Source of the DNA: Clostridiales bacterium
Lineage (GTDB): Bacteria > Bacillota > Clostridia > Oscillospirales > Acutalibacteraceae
Assembly: GCA_020860025.1 (NCBI GenBank)
Contig: JAJBVC010000129.1
Location: 1 to 20,744 of the forward strand
Direction of reading: 5' to 3'
DNA: 20,744 bases
A program made the position numbers and the translations under genes. This document shows positions 15,239 to 20,744 of this stretch, piece by piece. Positions within the stretch are counted from its first letter, which is position 1; each line of letters begins with the position of its first letter. The notes below the pieces were generated by a model. That model worked only from the letters and a program-made list of their open reading frames with translations, was not told the origin of the DNA and ran no database searches.

Positions 15239-16345
15239 TTAAATATTTTTCATTTTTTTAATTACGGCAACAAAACTTTCAAGTTCTTTTGCATTTGCAC
15301 AATCTCTGAAATCATATATAAAATTGCGGATTTTAATATCATCTATTGAATTAACCGCAGGTACAAGCCTGTGAAACTCGAGAGTTTTAAAAAGTTCATC
15401 CTCATATTCGGCTATAATGTCGTCGGCAAATTTCATTTCTTGAATTTTTATCTTACTGTTATTTTCGGCAATCTTATCAAAATCATCAATTTGCATCAAT
15501 GATAAACCGTTAATTTTCTTCACCTCGTCATCTATATCTCTCGGCACTGCAAGGTCAATAAACAAGCGGTTTTTCTCGGATTTGATATAACTTTTCAGAT
15601 TGTCGTATAAAATGGTAAAATGCGGACTTTTTGTAGCGGAAATTACAATGTCGGCTTCGTCAATATAATCATATCTTTGACCGTAATCAATGTATTTCAA
15701 ATTCGGTTTTAAATCCGCTTTTTTAATATTGCGAGATGTTATAAAAACTGTAAAATCATCATATGAAAGCAGATTTTTCATAACCTTGCCGCCGATTTCA
15801 CCGCCTGCACCTATCAGCAAAACAGCTTTATTCTCCGTCGAAAATTTGTGGCAAACACTCGCAACAATAGTTGCAACGGACACAGAGCTTTTTGAAATCA
15901 GCGTATTTGTCTTTACCTTTTTCGCACAGGTTATTGCACATTTAAAAATCTCGTTAATTTCATAATTTGTTGCAGAATTTTTTTGTGAAAAGTCAAACGC
16001 TTTTTTTACCTGACCAAGTATTTCGTCCTCACCGCATACCATAGATTCAAACCCGCAGCACACTCGAAAAAGATGATTAATTGCTCCTTTGTCGGTATAA
16101 ATTAAAATATGGTTTTTAACAGTACTCTCTTCTGCGTGCGCACATCTGCAAAAAACGGACAGTGCTTTATATACATCTCCACAGCCATAAATCTCGCACC
16201 TGTTGCAGGTTGATAAATATACACAAGATTCTGTTTGATTTGATTTTAACATTTTAAAAAGTTCAGCCGATTTTTTTTCGTCAAACGAAAACGCTTCTCG
16301 AAGTGATAAATCGGCTGTTTTAAAATTTATTGAAAGAGCAAACAT
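15239..16345 (-). CDS. hemA: Glutamyl-tRNA reductase (HemA)
   Basis: HemA reduces glutamyl-tRNA to glutamate-1-semialdehyde, the entry to tetrapyrroles by the C5 route. The catalytic cysteine is Cys47 in YLSTCNRCEIYGCG. An NADPH-binding loop LIGAGGEIGGKV and the LFIDLAVPRDID segment follow. At 368 residues it is shorter than the usual 410-450, mostly in the C-terminal dimerisation region, as in several clostridial forms. The ATG lies one base after the stop of the upstream membrane protein gene, with only a weak GGTAG site, so translation may depend on coupling. It is the first tetrapyrrole gene of the unit. Confidence 0.94.
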   Translation of the reverse strand: MFALSINFKTADLSLREAFSFDEKKSAELFKMLKSNQTESCVYLSTCNRCEIYGCGDVYKALSVFCRCAHAEESTVKNHILIYTDKGAINHLFRVCCGFESMVCGEDEILGQVKKAFDFSQKNSATNYEINEIFKCAITCAKKVKTNTLISKSSVSVATIVASVCHKFSTENKAVLLIGAGGEIGGKVMKNLLSYDDFTVFITSRNIKKADLKPNLKYIDYGQRYDYIDEADIVISATKSPHFTILYDNLKSYIKSEKNRLFIDLAVPRDIDDEVKKINGLSLMQIDDFDKIAENNSKIKIQEMKFADDIIAEYEDELFKTLEFHRLVPAVNSIDDIKIRNFIYDFRDCANAKELESFVAVIKKMKNI

Positions 16346-16346
16346 T

Positions 16347-17627
16347 TTATACTACCGTAATTGTATTTTTTAACATTCCCATCCAGCAGGTGTAGGTAAA
16401 TGTTCCTTTCTCACTCGGAGTAAATTCAATAATATTTTCGCCTTCCTGCAATGTAATTTGTGTATCGTATTCGGCAATCACAATTTCATTGTTGCATCCG
16501 TTGAGTGCATCGGAAGCTACTGTTATTGTCCACACAACAGGTATGCCTGCTTCCACCTGTAAATCGTCAAATCCGTTTGAATGAAGTGATGATGTTATAT
16601 ACTGCTTATCGCCACTTACCGTTGCGGTTATTACACTCTCACTTGATGATTGAGAAAGTGACGGCAAGGATATTCCGGTAAGAGCGAAATTATTTTGAAG
16701 CATATATATTCCGAATACCAAAACAAGTACGGCACTTACTTTAAGCATTGTATCTTTCGCTTTTTTCTTTAAAACTCCTGCCGCTAAGGAAAATATAAAC
16801 ATAAGCGGTATTGTACCAAGACAGAAAAAGAACATCGAAAGCGCACCGGATATAAAACTTCCGCAGGCTATTGCATAAAGCTGCATTGACTGCAAAGGAC
16901 CACACGGCATAAACGCATTAACTATACCCACCGCAAAAGAGCCGTGTCGGCTGAATTTTGCCATTGTAACCGATAATCTTTTCGGCACTTTTGGCGTCAA
17001 CTTTTTCAGGAAACCAAAGTTGCCGAGCATATTTATTCCGGTTATTACCATAAATGTACCGGCAATTATGCCTATTACTCCTCGCATTTTAAGCGTTACT
17101 GCAACCGCTTCGCCAATCAGACCGAGGACACCGCCGACAATGGTATATCCTGTAAGTCTGCCGAGGTTATACGATAAACCCTTTACAATCGGATGTTTGT
17201 CAGTATTACTTACACTTTGAGCAAGATTGATTCCGGAACACATTGCAATACAGTGAACAGAAGTCAAAAGTCCTATAACAAACAAAACGGCATAACTGAC
17301 CTTTTCCTCGCTGACTGTCGGGAATTTTTGGAATATTTCCGTAAGTCCGCATTGTGTTGCAATAACATATAAGCCTAATATTATTACAAGAATATAAATT
17401 GTATTTTTATTATTTTTCTGTTTATCCGCAATATCGTATCCCGCTTTGATGACGGCAGTCTTTATTAAATCCTCGTTTGCCGGTTCATCAAATTCAACAA
17501 TCAAGGTATTTTTTTCACAGTCTGCCTTTGCAAAGCTTACCCCGTCAACCTTTTTAACGGCATTTTCAACACTTGTTTCGCAGGCAGAGCATTTCATAGA
17601 ATCTACATTAAGGCATATTTTTTTCAC
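16347..17627 (-). CDS. Membrane protein with HMA, DsbD_2/TauE-SafE-like and cupredoxin-like domains
   Basis: This 426-residue protein combines three parts. Residues 1-68 are a heavy-metal-associated domain with Met11-x-Cys13-x-x-Cys16. Residues about 75-312 hold about seven membrane segments of the family annotated as DsbD_2 or sulfite exporter TauE/SafE-like, with Cys126 and Cys130 in SVHCIAMCSG and Cys242 in MPCGPLQS. Residues about 330-426 resemble a copper-binding cupredoxin fold, with Cys378, Cys414 and Met416/Met418 near the end. Metal handling (copper), electron transfer or sulfur-compound export are all possible; I cannot decide. It starts with GTG, with GGTGA 6 bases upstream, and lies 10 bases after the FtrD-like gene, which probably works with it. 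Its presence inside a siroheme/sulfur operon is unusual. Confidence 0.8.
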   Translation of the reverse strand: MKKICLNVDSMKCSACETSVENAVKKVDGVSFAKADCEKNTLIVEFDEPANEDLIKTAVIKAGYDIADKQKNNKNTIYILVIILGLYVIATQCGLTEIFQKFPTVSEEKVSYAVLFVIGLLTSVHCIAMCSGINLAQSVSNTDKHPIVKGLSYNLGRLTGYTIVGGVLGLIGEAVAVTLKMRGVIGIIAGTFMVITGINMLGNFGFLKKLTPKVPKRLSVTMAKFSRHGSFAVGIVNAFMPCGPLQSMQLYAIACGSFISGALSMFFFCLGTIPLMFIFSLAAGVLKKKAKDTMLKVSAVLVLVFGIYMLQNNFALTGISLPSLSQSSSESVITATVSGDKQYITSSLHSNGFDDLQVEAGIPVVWTITVASDALNGCNNEIVIAEYDTQITLQEGENIIEFTPSEKGTFTYTCWMGMLKNTITVV

Positions 17628-17637
17628 GGCATATCAC

Positions 17638-18174
17638 CTAAAAGCTTTTCCAACCTGAAAATTCTTCTTTGTATTCTTCAAGAAAATCAGAAGAAACGGT
17701 TATTATTCCGTCTGATTCGGTGTAATTGTCCTCGGTTATCGGTACAGGATTACATCCGCCTTGCTCGATTCCGACATCATCTGTATCAAAAGAATTTTTG
17801 CAATTTTGACATATAAAACTATCACCGCTTTGCAAAAAATAAGCGTACGGCGATCCCATACAAACTTGACAGGTGTTAAGTGCTAATCGAATAGACCCGT
17901 CAGAGGCTTTAACTGCAAAGAGTTCAACTATTGTACCGTCTGCATCGTAATCATAAAATGTTGCCGTTTCAGTAATTTCGCTTTTCTCAATTTCAATATC
18001 ACTTGTAAATACAGGTGTATCTGCTTCACTTTGTGTTGATTCCTGTACTGTTTCGCTGTCAACGATATCGGTTGAATCTCCGCTTATCTTCGGAACAACT
18101 ATCGCCAAAACAGCTACAATCACGACCAGTACTGTAACTATAGGTAAAATAATATTTTTGTTTTTTGTTTTCAT
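17638..18174 (-). CDS. Membrane-anchored FtrD-like (DUF2318) cysteine-rich protein
   Basis: This 178-residue protein begins with a single hydrophobic segment (about residues 8-28) with no lipobox Cys, so it is probably an uncleaved anchor with the rest outside the cell. The outer domain has the FtrD/DUF2318 cysteine pattern: Cys102 and Cys105 (CQVC), Cys122 and Cys125 (CQNC), and Cys141 in GGCNPVPI. Members of this family are linked to iron uptake or bound metal and redox centres. It is followed closely by the HMA/cupredoxin membrane protein, suggesting a pair. The start ATG shares one base with the stop of the upstream PLP enzyme gene. It ends in TAG, showing that amber is used as a stop in this genome. 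Confidence 0.8.
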   Translation of the reverse strand: MKTKNKNIILPIVTVLVVIVAVLAIVVPKISGDSTDIVDSETVQESTQSEADTPVFTSDIEIEKSEITETATFYDYDADGTIVELFAVKASDGSIRLALNTCQVCMGSPYAYFLQSGDSFICQNCKNSFDTDDVGIEQGGCNPVPITEDNYTESDGIITVSSDFLEEYKEEFSGWKSF

Positions 18175-19367
18175 TACAATAAACCTGCTTTTTCTAACGC
18201 CTGCTTTAAATCCGCTATAATATCTCCTTTGTCCTCAATACCTACGCTGAAACGGAAAAAACCGTTACTGAATTTTTCGGGATAAAGATATTGTCTTTCA
18301 TCATTTTCGCCGATAAAAACAATCAAGCTTTCGTCGTGACCGAGGGAGACTGCGGATGTTATTATCTTTAAATAACTGACGAATTTATTATGTGTATCGT
18401 GATCTGCTTTTAAGCCGAACGACAACACACCCCCGAAACCGGGAGACATCTGCTTTTTTGCAACAGAATATCCCGGATCGCTTTTAAGTCCCGGATACGC
18501 AACAAAACTAACGCACGGTTGTTTTTCAAGCCATTCGGCAACAGCAAGTGCATTTTCGTTATGTTGTTTCATTCTCAGAGGAAGCGTTACGCTTCCTCTC
18601 ATAATAAGCCAAGCATTGAACGGACTTATTGTACCGCCCAAATTAACCTGAGATACAGCACGGATTTTATCAAGATATTCCGTTTTGCCTATAATAGCAC
18701 CGCCCATAGCATCGCCGTGACCGTTAATATATTTTGTAAGACTTTCGATTGAAAAATCCGCACCGAGTTCTATCGGTCTCTGATTAAACGGAGAAGCAAA
18801 TGTATTATCCACGCTCAAAAGCGCAGAGTGTTTGTGAGCAATATCTGCAACAGCTTTAATATCCGTAATACCGAGAGTCGGATTACCCGGAGTTTCAATA
18901 TGAATAAGCTTTGTATTACTGCGAATTTCAGCCTCTATATTTTCAGGATTTGAAGTATCAACAATTGTAGTTTCAACACCAAATTTATTATTCAAAAGTT
19001 CGTTAAGCAAACGATAGACGGCAATATATGTTACACTTGAAAAGATAACATGGTCACCTTTGTTCAGCATAGCAAAAAATAATCCGCTTAGTGCCGCAAC
19101 ACCGGATGCAAGAACAATACAGTCCTCTCCGTTTTCAAGTGACGCTATCCTTTCCTGCAAATATTTTTGATTTGTTCCGCCGTTTCTCGTGTAAAGATTT
19201 CCGCCGGCACTTGACCAATTCATATCGGTAGGATCATACGGAAGGGCATAACTATTAGCCATAGTTATCGGTCTTTTTATTGCACCGCTTTCTCCGTCAA
19301 TATCATTGCCGATATGTACAGCTCTTGTCTGAAATCCGTATTCCTTTTCATTAAAATTATTCGGCAT
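18174..19367 (-). CDS. Cys/Met-metabolism PLP enzyme (cystathionine gamma-synthase / methionine gamma-lyase type)
   Basis: This 397-residue PLP enzyme belongs to the same superfamily as MetY but is a separate branch. The PLP lysine is Lys212 in ESLTKYINGHGD. Its length and the segment VNLGGTISPFNAWLIMRGSVTLPLRM fit MetB, methionine gamma-lyase or cystathionine gamma-lyase rather than MetY. It may make cystathionine, cleave sulfur amino acids or recycle homocysteine; sequence alone does not settle the reaction. It is the first gene of unit 1, with GAGGTGA 4-6 bases before the ATG at 19367 and a strong promoter and operator directly upstream. Its stop overlaps the next gene by one base. Confidence 0.85.
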   Translation of the reverse strand: MPNNFNEKEYGFQTRAVHIGNDIDGESGAIKRPITMANSYALPYDPTDMNWSSAGGNLYTRNGGTNQKYLQERIASLENGEDCIVLASGVAALSGLFFAMLNKGDHVIFSSVTYIAVYRLLNELLNNKFGVETTIVDTSNPENIEAEIRSNTKLIHIETPGNPTLGITDIKAVADIAHKHSALLSVDNTFASPFNQRPIELGADFSIESLTKYINGHGDAMGGAIIGKTEYLDKIRAVSQVNLGGTISPFNAWLIMRGSVTLPLRMKQHNENALAVAEWLEKQPCVSFVAYPGLKSDPGYSVAKKQMSPGFGGVLSFGLKADHDTHNKFVSYLKIITSAVSLGHDESLIVFIGENDERQYLYPEKFSNGFFRFSVGIEDKGDIIADLKQALEKAGLL

Positions 19368-19409
19368 ATCTTCACCTCAAATATTTTGATACAAAATTCT
19401 TTAATGCAA

Positions 19410-19438
19410 AGTATAACATCAATAACCTACTTTGTCAA
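19410..19438 (-). promoter_or_regulatory. Consensus sigma-70-type promoter for the PLP enzyme-siroheme unit
   Basis: On the minus strand a perfect TTGACA (19433-19438) is followed by a 17-base spacer and TATACT (19410-19415). Transcription would start near 19403, leaving a leader of about 35 bases, too short for a riboswitch or T-box. The -35 box lies inside the operator-like element. Confidence 0.8.
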
Positions 19439-19443
19439 TAGGT
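19425..19443 (-). promoter_or_regulatory. Operator-like site, copy 2 (unit 1 promoter)
   Basis: The minus-strand element ACCTATTGACAAAGTAGGT is an interrupted palindrome (ACCTA, 9 bases, TAGGT). It covers the -35 box and matches the aprA element (10074-10092, plus strand) at 15 of 19 positions. A further CCTACT half-site flanks it at about 19446-19451. Overlap with -35 suggests repression by a sulfur-responsive regulator. The regulator is not in the window. Confidence 0.65.
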
Positions 19444-19466
19444 ATAGTAGGCAAACAAATTTTAAT

Positions 19467-19619
19467 CTATTTCAATAACATCTCTCCCCACCATTTTCCT
19501 TTTGTATGTTTTAGCTGTTCAACAAAAGCTACGGGAAAGTCCGCACTGCCTTTATCATAGTATGAGCCTTTTGCCATAAATTTTGTAGGCTTGTAGTTTT
19601 TAAGTTTCCTTGTTTCCGT
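19467..19619 (-). pseudogene. Remnant of a phage terminase large subunit (N-terminal end only)
   Basis: A minus-strand frame of about 50 codons, open from 19619 to a TAG at 19467, reads a segment typical of the first residues of clostridial phage large terminases: KLKNYKPTKFMAKGSYYDK, then ADFPVAFVEQLKHTKGKW. After this Trp, where full terminases continue with a GKPF-type block and the ATPase domain, the frame ends within seven codons. Full proteins exceed 500 residues. A strong GGAGGTGA at 19625-19632 stands just upstream, but the in-frame region has no ordinary start until ATG 19577. It looks like a leftover of an excised or deleted prophage lying right against the operon promoter. Identification is from memory of the family and should be checked by search. 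Confidence 0.65.
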
Positions 19620-19647
19620 TTAAATCACCTCCAAATGGGCATGAAGA

Positions 19648-19672
19648 AAGAGCGGCTGTGATAGTCGCTCTT
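19648..19672 (-). terminator. Hairpin terminator downstream of the MATE fragment
   Basis: A 10-bp stem (AAGAGCGGCT / AGTCGCTCTT, one G-T wobble) with a 5-base loop. On the minus strand it is followed by TTTCTTC, a modest U-rich tail, and it lies 44 bases after the MATE stop. On the plus strand no T-run follows. A minus-strand terminator is the simplest reading. Confidence 0.55.
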
Positions 19673-19715
19673 AGGTATTAATGTTGATTATGTTAAATTT
19701 GATTCACAAAAATGT

Positions 19716-20380
19716 TTACAGCTTTCGATATAGTGTAACATACATGGTAATAAAGCAAGCCAAGCCGCCAATGAAGTTTGAAATGGGTTCAGCAAGAAAT
19801 ACACCGTCAGTGCCAAATCCCATAAACATAGGAAGGAATATCGTCAGCGGAACCACAATCACAACCTTCCGTAGAATGGAGAAAAAAACAGCTCTCTTTG
19901 CTTTTCCAAGTCCAACAAAAGTGGACTGCCCCATGAATTGCAGGCTCATAAATACAAAGCCCATAAAATAAATCCGGATTGCTCTCGCTCCAAGCTCTAT
20001 TGTTTGGACATCATTTGAAAAGATTCTGATAAAGGCGGTTGGAAACACTTCAATGACAAGCCAAATAACCGCTGTGTAAACGATCCCGGTTATAGCCATA
20101 AAACGTATACCTTCTTTTACCCTGTCAGGCTTTTTTGCACCATAATTATACCCAAGCACCGGTTGTCCTCCGCTGCTGATGCCTGTCACCGGCAGGGTGG
20201 CCATCTCACGAACGCTGTTAATAATAGTCATAATTCCAACATACAAGTCACCGTCATAATTTTGCAGTGTTACATTACATACGATTTGCACAAGACAGTT
20301 TGTTGCCTGCTGCATGAAACCACTCACACCCAACCCAAAAACGCTGGTGACAGTTCGCCGTTTCAGCTTCATATAACGTA
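19716..20380 (-). pseudogene. MATE-family efflux transporter, C-terminal half only
   Basis: About 220 residues match the second half of a multidrug/toxin extrusion (MATE) transporter: a GVSGFMQQATNCLVQIV segment, GGQPVLGYNYGA typical of the domain, and about six membrane segments ending in ITMYVTLYRKL. Intact MATE proteins have about 450 residues and twelve segments, so the N-terminal half is missing. Upstream, at about 20380, the sequence switches directly into the end of a UmuC-like gene read in another frame. No good start or binding site for the fragment is seen. A deletion or recombination joined the two genes, and transport activity is unlikely. Confidence 0.75.
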
Positions 20381-20744
20381 ATTTGAGTATTTCTGTCCTT
20401 GCCTGTAGCACCTTCTTTAAAACTTGTACCTTTTAAAATGGCATTCTTTCCGTACTTTTTCTTTATGTCCAACATAGCCTCTTGTATGCTGTGTTCCTTT
20501 TTTAATCTTTCTTCTTCGTCTTTTTCATCCTGCTGTTTTTTATCATAATCAGTAAAAAAGTCAAGTTGTTCTGCCGGTTGAGTGCTTTCAATGTTATTCT
20601 CGCTTACGATATGATTAGCAGAAATATTAAGTCGTCTTATCAAAAGATTTTCATCAACAATTTTATCATACAACTCAAGAACGGCTTTTGTTATTAAGCG
20701 AGATGAGTTTGTCTGCTTTTCTATGTTCGCAGTGCCGTGTGCGT
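20275..20744 (-). pseudogene. UmuC-like Y-family DNA polymerase, C-terminal part, fused out of frame to the MATE remnant; runs off the window
   Basis: The frame is open to the right edge, so its start lies outside. Residues just inside the edge read AHGTAN, then SSRLITKAVLELYDKIVD, and later EQLDFFTDY, a charged helix, LDIKKKYGKNAILKG and EGATGKDRNTQI. This is the tail of the UmuC/DinP-like polymerases common in clostridia and their mobile elements. Relatives usually end a few residues after that in a GGHKA-like tail. Here the native match stops at about 20380 and the frame reads another 35 or so codons of MATE DNA in a wrong frame, to a stop at 20275. The enzyme may be nearly full length apart from its last residues. 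Confidence 0.7.

Noticed and set aside
19368..19404. Possible riboswitch (SAM, T-box) before the PLP enzyme gene
   Set aside because: The leader from the predicted transcript start to the ATG is only about 35 bases, too short for these elements, and no matching stems are seen.
1..20744. CRISPR array, tRNA or rRNA genes
   Set aside because: I saw no regularly spaced direct repeats and no tRNA or rRNA signature in the intergenic DNA.

Overview
The window looks like chromosomal DNA of a low-GC, anaerobic Firmicute, probably a gut-type Clostridia member. The grounds are AT-rich intergenic DNA, GGAGG-type ribosome binding sites, tightly overlapping genes, an AprAB-type APS reductase used in an assimilatory setting, and phage/UmuC remnants of clostridial style. 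Species cannot be named from sequence alone.

Nearly 19 kb (19367 down to 255) is one co-directional block of 21 genes on the minus strand, in two transcription units. Unit 1 starts at a consensus-like promoter at 19410-19438. It encodes a Cys/Met-metabolism PLP enzyme, a membrane-anchored FtrD-like protein, an HMA/DsbD_2-type membrane/cupredoxin protein, and then every step from glutamyl-tRNA to siroheme: hemA, precorrin-2 dehydrogenase/ferrochelatase, hemC, a cobA-hemD fusion, hemB and hemL. Unit 2 has its own promoter at 10106-10134. It encodes sulfate activation and reduction (aprA, aprB, cysD, cysN), an O-acetylhomoserine sulfhydrylase (metY), a small siroheme/ferredoxin sulfite reductase, a TusA-like protein, a thioredoxin, a ThiS/MoaD-like sulfur carrier ending Gly-Gly-Gly-Cys, its E1-like activating enzyme, a JAMM metalloprotease and a thioredoxin reductase. 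Both promoters carry a matching 19-bp operator-like site (15 of 19 positions identical), so the units are probably co-regulated by sulfur status.

The genes fit one pathway: sulfate to APS (CysDN), APS to sulfite (AprAB, with no PAPS branch), sulfite to sulfide (sulfite reductase, with siroheme from unit 1), sulfide to a protein thiocarboxylate on the carrier, and then homocysteine through MetY, released by the JAMM protease. This matches the HcyS/HcyD/HcyF protein-thiocarboxylate methionine pathway described in Wolinella succinogenes, but here the carrier ends in Cys rather than Ala. The most striking defect is an in-frame amber codon replacing a conserved Trp in cysD, which should break sulfate activation in this strain unless it is a sequencing error or is suppressed. 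No sulfate transporter, homoserine acetyltransferase or methionine synthase lies in the window.

The right edge (about 19460-20744) is a scarred region. It holds an N-terminal remnant of a phage large terminase, a hairpin terminator, the C-terminal half of a MATE transporter, and a UmuC-like gene joined to that MATE half. The left 254 bases hold no gene I can support.
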